Origin: Propionispora vibrioides
GTDB taxonomy: Bacteria > Bacillota > Negativicutes > Propionisporales > Propionisporaceae
Reading direction: 5' to 3'
DNA length: 64,000 nt
Assembly: GCF_900110485.1 (NCBI RefSeq)
Contig: NZ_FODY01000023.1
Span: 17,352 to 81,351, forward strand
Below the pieces are notes generated by a model. It ran no database searches, was not told the origin of the DNA, and saw only the letters and a list, made by a program, of their open reading frames with translations. This document shows positions 1 through 9,309 of the stretch, one piece after another. The position numbers and the translations under genes are program-made. Within the stretch, counting starts at the first letter, position 1; each line of letters begins with the position of its first letter.

Positions 1-1
1 G

Positions 2-796
2 TCCCAGGAACGGGCACCGGAGCTAGCCTATAATAAAAAGAAATGCCTTGGCCGAACACTGTGCGGCAGTTGCCAGGCTGTCTGCCCGCACGGAGCGCTG
101 ACGGACGGCGAGAACGACAAAATCGCCTGTCGGCGCGCTCACTGCCAGCGCTGCTTTTCCTGCGTGGCCGACTGTCCATCAACCGCCCTCCATATTCTGG
201 GCAAAACCATGACGGTAGCCGAAGTCATGAAAGTAGTGGCAACAGACAGCGCCTTTTATTTCCGTTCCGGCGGTGGCCTGACCATCAGCGGCGGCGAACC
301 GCTCATGCAGTCCGGTTTCGTAACGGCCTTGCTGCGGGAGGCCAAACGGCACCGCATTGACGTTACCATAGAAACCTGCGGTTATGCCGACTGGGCTGCC
401 CTGGCGGAGGTCGCCGGTCAGCTTAACCGGATTATCTTCGACATAAAATCGCTGGATGCAGCAAAGCACCGATTTTATACCGGTGCCTCCAATGCCTTGA
501 TTTTAGATAACTTTATGAAATTGAGGGAAACGTTTCCCGGACTGGATATTCTGATCCGCACCCCGGTCATTCCCGGCTTTAACGATTCGCCGGATGAGAT
601 TCACGCCATTCGGGATTTCATCGGCCGCTTCGCCCGTGTCCGTTATGAACTGCTGCCCTATCACCGCCTGGGACAACCAAAATATACTTTTCTGGGTCGG
701 GATTACCCGCTGGGCGACCGGCTGCTGCCGGAGGGAAAAATGGCGGAACTATCTGCCGTGCTGCAGCCGCCACAGTTTACAACCACAACCGGATAA
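2..796 (+). CDS. Glycyl-radical enzyme activase, 5' end outside window
   Basis: The frame is open from the first bases, so the N-terminus with the radical-SAM CxxxCxxC motif is missing. The visible 264 residues start with an inserted ferredoxin-like module: cysteines at 15, 21, 24 and 28, then 48, 51, 54 and 58 (CxxCxxCxxxCP), expected to hold two [4Fe-4S] clusters. The activase core follows (GGLTISGGEP near residues 91-100, then ETCGYA). Such proteins use S-adenosylmethionine to place the glycyl radical on a partner enzyme (pyruvate formate-lyase, diol dehydratase or choline lyase type). The ferredoxin insert is typical of activases for the non-PFL enzymes. The partner gene probably lies upstream and cannot be identified here. 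A hairpin terminator follows the stop. Confidence 0.88.
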   Translation, partial: SQERAPELAYNKKKCLGRTLCGSCQAVCPHGALTDGENDKIACRRAHCQRCFSCVADCPSTALHILGKTMTVAEVMKVVATDSAFYFRSGGGLTISGGEPLMQSGFVTALLREAKRHRIDVTIETCGYADWAALAEVAGQLNRIIFDIKSLDAAKHRFYTGASNALILDNFMKLRETFPGLDILIRTPVIPGFNDSPDEIHAIRDFIGRFARVRYELLPYHRLGQPKYTFLGRDYPLGDRLLPEGKMAELSAVLQPPQFTTTTG

Positions 797-816
797 TAAG
801 TTAAATTTACCGCCAA

Positions 817-846
817 AGGGGAAGCTGCCGCTTCCTCTTTATTTTT
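817..846 (+). terminator. Rho-independent terminator after the activase
   Basis: GGGGAAGC and GCTTCCTC form an 8-bp stem (one G-U pair) around a TGCC loop, followed by TTTATTTTT. It lies 20 bases after the activase stop, on the coding strand. Confidence 0.7.
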
Positions 847-904
847 ACCCGGAGCATTTTTCCAGCTATTTCTTATACTTATAAAGACAAAAGCGTCAGT
901 CCAG

Positions 905-2032
905 CTACTCTTCTGTCAGGCGGTCCATACGGAAGTATTGCACCAGCTTCATGAATGGGGGCAAGTGCAGCGGATCTTCGGCCATGCCGAACAAATGACT
1001 GGCACAGTGACAGTCGGAACAGCCAAAACCATCAACCTGCCAGTCGGCGATGTCACTGATCCCCCTGGCCAACTCGTGCTCCAGATTTTCCGAACTGCGG
1101 ATAGGTATGGCTGCATGAAACTCGCTATGCTCCCGCAGATAGTCAATGTGCCAGTGATATTTCTTACGTTTTCGCTGATGCCGCGCCAGCCGTTTGGCCA
1201 AATTGGCCTTGGCCGAACCGACGTAAATATAATATCCCTGTTTAAAACGCAGCAACCCCTTGCTGCCGATCAGAATATCCCGGTCCGCCAACAGACGGAT
1301 AACAAACAGATAGCAGCCGCTGTCACGGACTTCCCGTTCCAGCACGTCCCAGGGAATGGTAAGGGATCGCACCTGCCCGGGCAGGGAAAAATCCTTCTGC
1401 CAATTGATCGCTACCGCCATAAACATCACCTTATGGTGCAAACTCAAAAAAGTCCTGGCAAATTCCAGATCCGTATGATAATCCGGCAGGAAATATGCCG
1501 CCCGGTCCCATTGTACAAGAAAGAGCACTCCTACCCGGTAGCCCTCGTCGGCCAGGCGGGCCAGCTCCAGCATATGCCGGCGGCCCCGTTCTGTAACTGC
1601 GTCGGGAAACATGGCCAGGCTTCTACCAAATAAGGTACATGATTTAACCTCCAGAATAAACTGCTCTTCCCCCTTCCCCAGCAGCAAATCGAAACGGCTG
1701 TGCCCAAAGGGGACTTCCCGCCGCAATACCCGCCACCCGGCAAGCTGAGGAATACACTGGCGGTCAATTAATGTTTCGGCGACCAGGTTGCTGTAGTGAG
1801 TATCCAGCATAACCGGCACTCCTTCCCGCTCAATGCCGATGACTTTAAACCCGGTCTTTTTAGCTTTTCCCGCCGACGGTACAAGATACAAGAGCGTACC
1901 GGGAAATAAAAGCTCCCACATTCTGCCGGGATTAGGCAAATGGGCAAGCTGAGACGCACCGTCAAACTCACACAACACAACAAACCGGTTTATTCTGCTC
2001 TGAAACCGGGCCTCAATAATCTCAGGATACAA
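905..2032 (-). CDS. sfsA: SfsA-type nuclease fused to a GIY-YIG (DUF123) domain
   Basis: Residues 1 to about 225 are an SfsA domain: YPEIIEARF start, the PNPGRM motif near 33-38 and the FILEVKSCTL nuclease-like strand. From about 235 to the end is a DUF123/GIY-YIG module (GYYIYVGSA near 265, then an Arg-rich stretch and HWHIDYL). SfsA proteins bind DNA and are related to restriction-type nucleases; GIY-YIG domains cut DNA. Usual SfsA is about 230 residues, so the extra 150 are a real fusion. I chose the TTG at 2032 because GGGAGGA sits 6 bases before it and homologues start at this point; an upstream GTG at 2056 has no good ribosome site. Its role is probably nucleic-acid processing, but no substrate can be read from sequence. 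Confidence 0.85.
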   Translation of the reverse strand: MYPEIIEARFQSRINRFVVLCEFDGASQLAHLPNPGRMWELLFPGTLLYLVPSAGKAKKTGFKVIGIEREGVPVMLDTHYSNLVAETLIDRQCIPQLAGWRVLRREVPFGHSRFDLLLGKGEEQFILEVKSCTLFGRSLAMFPDAVTERGRRHMLELARLADEGYRVGVLFLVQWDRAAYFLPDYHTDLEFARTFLSLHHKVMFMAVAINWQKDFSLPGQVRSLTIPWDVLEREVRDSGCYLFVIRLLADRDILIGSKGLLRFKQGYYIYVGSAKANLAKRLARHQRKRKKYHWHIDYLREHSEFHAAIPIRSSENLEHELARGISDIADWQVDGFGCSDCHCASHLFGMAEDPLHLPPFMKLVQYFRMDRLTEE

Positions 2033-2111
2033 GGCTCTTCCTCCCTCGAAAACCACTCTACTTATAAATCCGGTTGCTATCCTTCAAAAATATGTATCGT
2101 CTCTGCCGGCT

Positions 2112-2708
2112 CTATGCCGGAACACCGTTTTTAAACACGACCAATTCCCCCTTGCCTACCGGCACCAGAACAGTTTGATATTGGGGATTGGCTTCAATCA
2201 TCGCCTGAAACTGACTAAGCTCCTGCCGGTGCGATACGGCATTATCAACAACCAATAAGCCGCCCGGTTTAAGTATCCGGCTGATATCCTCCCACAGAGA
2301 GCAGTATTCACTTCGCTTGGCATCCAGAAAGATAAACTGGCTGACGGCTGAATCCGTCGCCGCCAGATAGGCGGCGGCATCCATCGTATGAATGGTCACA
2401 TAAGCCGCCAGACCAGCCTGGGCAATATTTCTCCTGGCCATTTCGACTTTAGCCGCCAGTAATTCAACGGTTGTTACATGACCGCCTGTCACTTGGGCCG
2501 CTTCGGCCAGCCATATAGTTGAATAACCGTTAGAGGTCCCGATTTCCAATATTGCTTTTGCCTGGGTGGACTGAACTAAAATGGCAAGAAACCGCCCCGT
2601 ATCTTCCGTGATATTTAACATTTTGGCCTGCCGGTCTGTCTGGGCGGCATCATTCACCACCCCTTGCCGTTCCAATTCTTTAAGAAATTCGTATACCCGG
2701 GGGTTCAC
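2112..2708 (-). CDS. SAM-dependent O-methyltransferase, caffeoyl-CoA OMT/TrmR-like
   Basis: A 198-residue class I methyltransferase. The SAM-binding motif EIGTSNG is at 55-61, an acidic strand (TTVELLAAK) follows, FIFLDAKRSEY carries the metal-binding aspartate typical of this family, and VVDNAV is the post-IV motif. Members methylate catechols, and some Firmicute members (TrmR) methylate tRNA wobble hydroxyuridine; sequence alone does not separate these. Start is GTG with AAAGGAGG upstream. It stands alone, with a repeat on its upstream side. Confidence 0.8.
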   Translation of the reverse strand: MNPRVYEFLKELERQGVVNDAAQTDRQAKMLNITEDTGRFLAILVQSTQAKAILEIGTSNGYSTIWLAEAAQVTGGHVTTVELLAAKVEMARRNIAQAGLAAYVTIHTMDAAAYLAATDSAVSQFIFLDAKRSEYCSLWEDISRILKPGGLLVVDNAVSHRQELSQFQAMIEANPQYQTVLVPVGKGELVVFKNGVPA

Positions 2709-2753
2709 GCTGGTTCCTCCTTTGGCGGCGCTTGGTCCGCTCTTTATACCAGC

Positions 2754-2908
2754 GCCTCATCCGGCGAAAATCTGTAGTGGCTCATCGGCCTTTTTGCCGT
2801 CAGTTTTCGTTGTCGTCGGCTTACATATGACCGATATGCGCGCCTCCTCCGTCTTGCCTGACGGCAAAAATGCTCAATGCCATACTACGTTTTTCCACCG
2901 GATGAAGC
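2754..2908. repeat. Dispersed palindromic repeat, family A copy 1
   Basis: About 155 bp with near-perfect ends (GCCTCATCCGG against CCGGATGAAGC) and an inner 13-bp inverted pair (TTTTTGCCGTCAG and CTGACGGCAAAAA). A second copy lies at 9310-9468. Its edge is one base from the TAG stop of the ABC exporter gene on the minus strand. No coding potential is seen. Confidence 0.8.
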
Positions 2909-2909
2909 A

Positions 2910-4754
2910 CTAGAGACTTTTAAACTGATTATTGAACATGCGGTAATAGCTTCCTTGGCTGGCTAACAAAGCTTCATGCCGGCCTGCTTCCACAACTTCC
3001 CCGTGATCAATAACCAGAATCATATCGGCCTCACGGATGGTATTCAGTCTATGCGCAATAATAAAGGTCGTCCGGTCTTTTCTAATATCAAACAACGCAT
3101 CCTGTATTTGCAATTCCGTACGGGAATCAATGCTGCTTGTCGCCTCATCAAGGATCAGTATGGACGGCCCCACCAGTATGGCCCGGGCAATGGCCAGCAA
3201 TTGTTTTTGCCCCTGACTTATATTCTCGCCATTTTCCGTCAGCAGCGCATCATATTGACCGGGAAGCCGTCTGATAAACGAGTCGGCATGAGCTCTGACG
3301 GCAGCGGCCTTCACCTGCTCATCTGTCGCGTCCGGCTTCCCATATTTGATATTGTCCCTGACCGTTCCCGTAAACAAATACGTATCCTGCAAAACAATGC
3401 CGAAACACCGGCGCAAACTGTCCCTTGTATACTCCCGTAGATCGGAGCCATCCAATAGAATTCGCCCGCCGGTAACATCATAAAACCGGGTAAGCAGATT
3501 AATAACCGTCGTTTTGCCGGCGCCCGTGGGCCCGACAAAAGCCACCGTGCTGCCCGGTTCGGCAGTAAAATTCACATTTTTTAAGATAGGCGCCCCGGGT
3601 CGATAAGCAAAACTGACATTATCAAATTGTACATGGCCCGCCGGATTTTCCAGTCTTTTCGCTCCCGGCCGGTCGACAGGCTCTTCCTGTTCATCGAGAA
3701 TTTCAAACACTCGCTCGGCACCGGCAACACCGGATTGGAGAGTATTGAAGATATTGGCCAGATCATTTAAAGGTCTGACAAATTGCCGCGAATAACCAAG
3801 AAAACTGGCAATGACGCCAACGGTAACAACATCCCGGATGGCAAGAATACCGCCGACAATGGCAATCACGGTAAACCCGATATTATTGATTACATTCATA
3901 ATCGGCATGAGAAAACCGGACCAAATCTGTGCCTTAACACCCACCGTACATAGCGCCTGATTTACCTGCCTGAATTCGGCAATCACTTTGGCTTCATGGT
4001 TAAAGGCTTTGATCACCGGAATGCCCGAAATAGACTCTTCTGCTTTGGCATTCAAATGCCCCAGTTGAGTCTGCTGCTCCTTAAACAACTTACCGGTTTT
4101 CCGGGAAATTGTCTTTGTCAGCAACAGGACCAATGGCACCGTAACCAGACTGGCCAAGGTGAGCAGCGGGCTCAAAACAAGCATCATAAGCAAAGAACCT
4201 GACAGAACAATGACTCCCGAGATGAATTGAACCAGCGACTGAGATATGGCACTGCTTACATTGTCCAGGTCATTGGACAACCGGCTCATCAGTTCACCAT
4301 GGGTATGGCCGTCAAAAAAGGCAATAGGCAACTGCTGCAGCTTACCAAACAGCGTCGTGCGCAATCCTCCCACCGCGCGCTGCGCCACTCCGGCCATTAA
4401 CCAGCTCTGACCAAATGAAAGCACCCCATCCGTTACATAGGTCAGCAGTAATACACACAGCAGCAACCCCAGCCGGTCAAAATCGATCTGCCCACCGGCA
4501 GCAGAAATAGTATCCACAGCCAGACCAATGAGATACGGACCGGCCAGCATCAGCGCTGCATCGATTAAAATAAAAATGACGAGCACAAGCAATTGGCCTT
4601 GTTCCTGCTTAAGATAAAGCCATAATCGCTGCAGCGTCCCCTTAAAGCTTTTGGGTTTCGGGACAGTACCGTTCACCCTTTTGCCCAGCCGGCCGAAAGC
4701 CGGCGGTTGGTAGCGGGATGTATCGGCCTTGTTCCGATCATTTTCTGACGGCAT
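2910..4754 (-). CDS. ABC exporter half-transporter, catalytically complete subunit
   Basis: A 614-residue membrane-ATPase fusion. About six transmembrane helices lie between residues 50 and 330 and the ATPase follows: Walker A GPTGAGKTT, signature NISQGQKQL, Walker B ILILDEATSSID with catalytic Glu, and switch His in FIIAHRL. The gene overlaps the end of the partner half-transporter by 17 bases, so the two should be co-translated and form a heterodimer of the YheI/YheH (BmrC/BmrD) type that exports drugs or lipophilic compounds. This is the subunit with the intact catalytic Glu and His. Substrate cannot be read. The stop codon abuts repeat A. Confidence 0.9.
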   Translation of the reverse strand: MPSENDRNKADTSRYQPPAFGRLGKRVNGTVPKPKSFKGTLQRLWLYLKQEQGQLLVLVIFILIDAALMLAGPYLIGLAVDTISAAGGQIDFDRLGLLLCVLLLTYVTDGVLSFGQSWLMAGVAQRAVGGLRTTLFGKLQQLPIAFFDGHTHGELMSRLSNDLDNVSSAISQSLVQFISGVIVLSGSLLMMLVLSPLLTLASLVTVPLVLLLTKTISRKTGKLFKEQQTQLGHLNAKAEESISGIPVIKAFNHEAKVIAEFRQVNQALCTVGVKAQIWSGFLMPIMNVINNIGFTVIAIVGGILAIRDVVTVGVIASFLGYSRQFVRPLNDLANIFNTLQSGVAGAERVFEILDEQEEPVDRPGAKRLENPAGHVQFDNVSFAYRPGAPILKNVNFTAEPGSTVAFVGPTGAGKTTVINLLTRFYDVTGGRILLDGSDLREYTRDSLRRCFGIVLQDTYLFTGTVRDNIKYGKPDATDEQVKAAAVRAHADSFIRRLPGQYDALLTENGENISQGQKQLLAIARAILVGPSILILDEATSSIDSRTELQIQDALFDIRKDRTTFIIAHRLNTIREADMILVIDHGEVVEAGRHEALLASQGSYYRMFNNQFKSL

Positions 4755-6492
4755 GCCGGTTCAGCCCCTTCCCCATCTGCGACTGGAATATTTCCTGGTA
4801 TACCTGACAGGTTTGGAGCAATTCCCCGTGCGTGCCTGCCCCCACGATCTGCCCGTCATCCATGACCAGGATTTTGTCCGCCGCTATAACTGAGGTTATA
4901 CGTTGCCCGACCAGGAAGCAAGCGGCCTGGCGGGCGTATTGTCTTATAGCCTGGTTTATTTTCCCTTCCGTCTCGCCGTCGACCGCACTGGTGCAATCGT
5001 CCAGGATTAGAATCTCCGGCTTTCTTACCAACGCCCGGGCCAACGACACCCGCTGTTTTTGCCCGCCCGAAAGATTCACACCGCCCTGCCCCAGTTGAGT
5101 TTGATATCCTTCCGGCAAGCGGCTGATAAACTCATGGGCCTGGGCAAACACGGCCGCCGCTTCGATTTCGGCTACACTGGCTTCTTCCTTGCCCCACCTG
5201 ATATTATCCATAATGGTACCTGTAAACAATACCGTCTGCTGCGGCACAATCGCTATCTTTTCCCTTAGCTCCGCCGGATTGACCTGGCGGACATCGATCC
5301 CGTTAACCGCTACAAGACCGGCCGTAGCATCATAAAAGCGCGGGATCAGATTCACCAAACTGGTTTTTCCCGCCCCGGTTGTACCAATAATACCGACTAC
5401 CTCGCCCGGTCGGCAAACAAAGCTTATATTTTTGAGAACGGTGTCATCCGAAGCTTGGTCATAGGAAAAATAAACATGTTCAAAGCTAACCGTTCCCCGG
5501 ACGACTTCCTCTGATTCACCGGAGCTGCCCTCCCTGATCCAGGCCATACCCGGTTGCCGGACCAACACTTCTTCAATCCGCCGGGCTGAGGCCTCGGCCC
5601 GGACAAACATATTAAAAACCATAAAAATAATCATGAGGGAGAATAAAATCTGCGTCATATAGTTGATAAACGCCACAATCTGCCCCACTTGCATTTGACC
5701 ACTGTTAACTCCCTGAGAGCCCAGCCAAAGCACGGCCACAATGCCTATATTTAAAGTCAGGGAAACGCCCGGGCTAAACAGGGCCATGGCTCGCATGGCC
5801 AAAATCGTGCTGCCTTGCAGGTTTTGATTCACCTTGGAAAACTTATCGGCTTCATAATCGAAGCGGTTAAAAGCTTTTACTACCCGGACACCTGACAGAT
5901 ACTCCCGCAAGACACCATTCATCTTGTCGATGGCCGCCTGTACCTTGACAAACAGGGGGAAGCCCACTTTCATATTAAGCATGATCAGCAGCCCGACAAG
6001 CGGAACCACGGTTACTAAAACCAGTGACAGATGCATATTCAAATTCACGGCCATAATTATACCGCCGATGCACAGTATGGGAGCCTTGACAAAAATCCGC
6101 ATCAGACCGTTAACAAAGTTCTGGACCTGTACAACATCATTGGTCAGCCGGGTCAGCAAAGAAGACCTGTCCAGTTGATTGATGGTAGAAAAAGACAGGC
6201 TATGAATCTTTTCATAAAGCTCCAGCCGCAAGTCGGCCCCCAGCCGCTGCGACACCCGGCTGGAAATGATATTGCGCACTGAAGCGAACACAGCGCCAAG
6301 AGCCGTAATGCCCAGCATAGCACTTCCCATGTGCAGGATATAGGTTAAGTTTTTTTCGGCTACGCCGACATCAATAATCCTGGACATAATGGTCGGCTGC
6401 AAAAGATCGCATACCGCCTCTAACGTCACAAAAGCAACAGCCACCAGAAACTGCCTTCCATACTTTCTTCCATATGCATCTACCAATATCAC
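4738..6492 (-). CDS. ABC exporter half-transporter with degenerate ATPase site
   Basis: A 584-residue partner of the next gene. It has six predicted membrane helices, then Walker A GTTGAGKTS and a good signature NLSGGQKQR. Walker B ends ILILDDCTSAVD, with Asp in place of the catalytic Glu, and the switch His is Gln (FLVGQRI). In heterodimeric exporters one composite site is degenerate in this way, so the pair is asymmetric by design. Start is GTG with GAGGT upstream. The gene is divergent from an MFS carrier and shares its intergenic region, which holds a 14-bp palindrome. Confidence 0.9.
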   Translation of the reverse strand: MILVDAYGRKYGRQFLVAVAFVTLEAVCDLLQPTIMSRIIDVGVAEKNLTYILHMGSAMLGITALGAVFASVRNIISSRVSQRLGADLRLELYEKIHSLSFSTINQLDRSSLLTRLTNDVVQVQNFVNGLMRIFVKAPILCIGGIIMAVNLNMHLSLVLVTVVPLVGLLIMLNMKVGFPLFVKVQAAIDKMNGVLREYLSGVRVVKAFNRFDYEADKFSKVNQNLQGSTILAMRAMALFSPGVSLTLNIGIVAVLWLGSQGVNSGQMQVGQIVAFINYMTQILFSLMIIFMVFNMFVRAEASARRIEEVLVRQPGMAWIREGSSGESEEVVRGTVSFEHVYFSYDQASDDTVLKNISFVCRPGEVVGIIGTTGAGKTSLVNLIPRFYDATAGLVAVNGIDVRQVNPAELREKIAIVPQQTVLFTGTIMDNIRWGKEEASVAEIEAAAVFAQAHEFISRLPEGYQTQLGQGGVNLSGGQKQRVSLARALVRKPEILILDDCTSAVDGETEGKINQAIRQYARQAACFLVGQRITSVIAADKILVMDDGQIVGAGTHGELLQTCQVYQEIFQSQMGKGLNRHAVRK

Positions 6493-6537
6493 GTTTCTAC
6501 CTCAATTCAAGCCGTTTTTGCAGCGTTTATTTCAGTC

Positions 6538-6551
6538 TGCTATACATAGCA
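6538..6551. promoter_or_regulatory. Palindrome in divergent promoter region
   Basis: TGCTAT-AC-ATAGCA, with perfect 6-bp arms, lies between the ABC exporter pair (minus) and the MFS gene (plus). A regulator controlling both is possible, but no regulator gene is adjacent. Short palindromes also occur by chance in AT-rich DNA. Confidence 0.35.
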
Positions 6552-6647
6552 ATGGCTAACCTGGATTAAAAGGGTTTCTTTTCTTAAGAGACGAAGTACT
6601 TTTATATGACCGAAAGGTGATCATGCCGGACAAAAGGGAGTGCACTG

Positions 6648-7853
6648 ATGAAATCTGATGACACAACAGTATTAACTATAAAATATGCGGGCCTGCAAGG
6701 TCTTTATTGGATGTCCTTCTGTTCTGTTTACAGCTTCGCCTCCGTCTTCCTGCTGTCACAGGAATTCGAAAACCAGCAAATTGGATTTTTACTGGCCCTT
6801 GCCAATATCCTATCGGTCATTTTGCAGCCAACTATCGGTTCCTGGCTTGACAGGACCGGGAAGCTTTCTTTAAAGGCGGTCGTTTCCTGTCTAACGTTGA
6901 GCAATATGGCGTTGTTGACCGGCCTCCTGCTCTCTTCCGGCCATCTTGTCTGGAGCGCTGTCCTGTATGGCGGCGCCGTTACCCTGACACTGACGATACA
7001 GCCTCTGTTGAATTCCTTTATCTTTGAGTATATCAATGAAGGCCATGCGGTCAACTATGGCCTCACCCGCGGCATCGGTTCGATCTCCTTTGCCTTCCTG
7101 TCGTTATTGCTGGGACTGCTAACCACAAAAACCAATCCCTATATTCTTCCCCTGGCCGATATTGCCCTACTCACGTTTTTTCTCCTGCTTGTCCAAACCT
7201 TTCCCTTAACGGAAGCACAAAAAAGGCAGAAACATCTGCCTGACCCGCCCGATAGCCGGGGGACTGTCTGTAGCTATGCCGGCTTCGCCAAATCATATAA
7301 CCGTTTTTCCCTATTCTTGCTAGCCTTAACCTGCCTCTTCATTTTCCACACGATCACCAACACCTATTTATTGCAGATTATGAAGCAGATTGGCGGCCAA
7401 GACAGCGATTTCGGCCTGTCGCTCACCATAGCCGCCGTCTGCGAATTACCTGCCATGCTGGGTTTTGGTCTTTTAGTAACCAAATATACCAGCGGTACAC
7501 TGCTAAAAGTCGCCGGTTTCTTCTATGTCATACGCAGTCTGCTGTTTTTAACGGCAAGCTCGGTGCTGATGATCAACTTTGCTCAGCTTTTCCAGGGACT
7601 TTCTTTTGCTCTTTATACGCCTGCCTCGATTTATTATGTCAATGAACTAATGAATGACAAAGACAAAGTAAAAGGCCAGACCTTTATTGTGGGAGCCACC
7701 ACGCTGGGAAGCGTGTTCGGCAGCATGACCGGTGGCTGGCTGCTGGATCACGCCAGCGTGCAGGCTATGCTGCTCCTCGGTATGGCCGCCGCTCTGGTCG
7801 GCAGCCTCTTACTCTTCTATTCGGTTAAAAGCGACCTGCAGGGGAAAAGTTAG
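6648..7853 (+). CDS. MFS transporter
   Basis: A 401-residue protein with about twelve hydrophobic helices and the two-half layout of the major facilitator superfamily. The loop after helix 2 (GSWLDRTGKLSLK) fits the conserved cytoplasmic GxxxDRxGRR position, and a hydrophilic centre (about 180-210, TEAQKRQKHLPD) separates the halves. N-terminal features (YAGLQGLYWMSFCSVYSFASVFLLS) resemble LacY/nucleoside-symporter-like 'MFS_1-like' members. The cargo is unknown. Start is ATG with AAAGGGAG upstream. A single-gene unit divergent from the ABC exporter. Confidence 0.8.
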   Translation: MKSDDTTVLTIKYAGLQGLYWMSFCSVYSFASVFLLSQEFENQQIGFLLALANILSVILQPTIGSWLDRTGKLSLKAVVSCLTLSNMALLTGLLLSSGHLVWSAVLYGGAVTLTLTIQPLLNSFIFEYINEGHAVNYGLTRGIGSISFAFLSLLLGLLTTKTNPYILPLADIALLTFFLLLVQTFPLTEAQKRQKHLPDPPDSRGTVCSYAGFAKSYNRFSLFLLALTCLFIFHTITNTYLLQIMKQIGGQDSDFGLSLTIAAVCELPAMLGFGLLVTKYTSGTLLKVAGFFYVIRSLLFLTASSVLMINFAQLFQGLSFALYTPASIYYVNELMNDKDKVKGQTFIVGATTLGSVFGSMTGGWLLDHASVQAMLLLGMAAALVGSLLLFYSVKSDLQGKS

Positions 7854-7910
7854 TACCGCGTAACCTTCATTATGCCTACAGTTTTAGGATTGACAAGGTA
7901 TTAGGTTCTC

Positions 7911-8378
7911 TTATTGTCTGGCTTTGCCGCTCATATGGCTGATCTCCAGTTTCAGTACGGTCGTCTTAGCCAGCGCCCGGTCAATATATTGCAGCCCTGA
8001 CTCATAATAGTCGGGGCTGTATTTTTTGATCAGCGCAATCAGTCCCTGCCGCTTTTCCTCCGGGTCGTCGATCACCGTCATCCGGCCAAACACAATAGCC
8101 GATTTATACTTGGTGGAAAAAGCCGCCGGCAATAGCTCCACAGCATCGGCCACGGTAAAACAGACGCTGGCATTATGCCGCAGATTGTTCAGTTTCTTTC
8201 CCTCCGGGGCACAGTGAAAATAAATTACTCCCGGCACATAAGCAAAGCTCATGGGTACCGCATAAGGAGTATGGTCCTCACTCACCGTCGCCAGTGTTCC
8301 CACTTGCGCCGTTTCCAGCAATTGCTGCGTATCCGTCTCCTGCATCGCTCTGTCGTTCCGTCTCATCTCACTAAACAT
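7911..8378 (-). CDS. Pyridoxamine 5'-phosphate oxidase-like FMN-binding protein
   Basis: A 155-residue split-barrel protein. The opening MRRNDRAM, then VGTLATVSEDHTPYAVPMSFAY, YFHCAPEGKKLNNLRHN and SVCFTV follow the 'NimA-like/PNPOx-like' family, whose members bind FMN or heme and reduce small compounds such as nitroimidazoles. True PNPOx residues are not obvious, so the substrate is open. Strong ribosome site TGGAGGAGAG before ATG. Downstream of the DUF169 gene on the same strand, with a family B repeat between. Confidence 0.8.
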   Translation of the reverse strand: MFSEMRRNDRAMQETDTQQLLETAQVGTLATVSEDHTPYAVPMSFAYVPGVIYFHCAPEGKKLNNLRHNASVCFTVADAVELLPAAFSTKYKSAIVFGRMTVIDDPEEKRQGLIALIKKYSPDYYESGLQYIDRALAKTTVLKLEISHMSGKARQ

Positions 8379-8440
8379 AGTCTCTCCTCCAGCTTCTCCA
8401 GCATTGTTATCACAAGTATGTACCGTAAAATCAAGTGTCA

Positions 8441-8518
8441 GCGGCAGTACCTTATCAGCCTTAATCCAATGGATACTGACAGTCTATTTTCCGCATCCCT
8501 TCGTTGTCGTCAGTCAGC
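8441..8518 (-). repeat. Dispersed repeat, family B copy 1
   Basis: Read on the minus strand it holds CTGACTGACGACAACGAAGG, then TGCGGAAAATAGAC, GTCAGTAT and a GCTGATAAGGTACT end. It matches the copies at 34295-34374 and 41071-41147. It contributes the TGA stop codon and last residues of the DUF169 gene. Confidence 0.75.
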
Positions 8519-9256
8519 CTGCTGTCGCTTCAGCCGCGTCAACACTTTTTGCCACGCAGGTTTTTCGAAGAAGCTGCCAGGCACATTGTCCTCCAACTCC
8601 CGGAACATGGCATAGGGTACGGCAAAGGACAGCATATCCGGCCCTACCATGGGGCGTACGGTAATATCAGTCAGGCCTACTACGGCCCGGGGATTATCTT
8701 TTTTCGTTTCCCCGTAAGGGATGAGAAAGACCGACTGACAGCCGGAGCCAAAGGGCAGCAGGACATTTTCTATCCCTGGCCGGCTATAGTTGGCCAATAC
8801 GGCCAGCGCCGACAGTTGATCCACATTGACATAAAAAACAACCAACACCGGTGGCTCCTCGGCAGCAGTTACCTCTGACAGCGGCTTAAACACCACATAA
8901 GGAAACGGGAGATCCGTGATGGGCAGACATTCCACAAAATCCCGTCCCAGTTCCGGCGTTTTGAGATAACCTTCCCCTTCAAACAGGCCCTCCTTGCCTA
9001 CCGATAAAAAATACTCGATTCCACCGGGATAATTGGGAAATTGCCCGAAGCCCAGTCCGGCTTTGCCCCCCAGACAGACGGTTGTCTGACGCTCAAAAAC
9101 GGCTGTCTTTCCCTTGGCGGCCGCGATAAACAGCGGAATGATACAGCTCCATTGGCCTTCCTTCCCCTGCAGCGCGCCAGCCGGTTTTTCATTACGCAGT
9201 AGTACCGCCACCGGTTGATACCGTAATTCCAGAGCTTTTACTAAACAGCTTTCCAT
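8510..9256 (-). CDS. DUF169 family protein
   Basis: A 248-residue protein of the DUF169 family, recognised by LRYQPVAVLL near the N-terminus, the Cys of CIIPLFIAAAKGKTAVF, CLGGKAGLGFG, and the VVFYVNVDQLSALAVLANY region. The two conserved cysteines suggest metal or cofactor binding, but no function is established. Such genes are frequent in anaerobes and methanogens. Ribosome site GAGGGGAA before ATG. Its last few codons and stop are inside a family B repeat, so the native C-terminus may have been slightly altered by that insertion. Confidence 0.75.
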   Translation of the reverse strand: MESCLVKALELRYQPVAVLLRNEKPAGALQGKEGQWSCIIPLFIAAAKGKTAVFERQTTVCLGGKAGLGFGQFPNYPGGIEYFLSVGKEGLFEGEGYLKTPELGRDFVECLPITDLPFPYVVFKPLSEVTAAEEPPVLVVFYVNVDQLSALAVLANYSRPGIENVLLPFGSGCQSVFLIPYGETKKDNPRAVVGLTDITVRPMVGPDMLSFAVPYAMFRELEDNVPGSFFEKPAWQKVLTRLKRQQAD

Positions 9257-9309
9257 GTCGTTCCCCTCACTTTATTTTAGTTCCTTAACAACCGTCGGTA
9301 AACCCTAAT

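Noticed and set aside
4738..6492. ABC half-transporter as a decayed gene because of lost catalytic residues
   Set aside because: Glu-to-Asp and His-to-Gln changes with intact signature are the normal pattern of the degenerate subunit in heterodimeric exporters.
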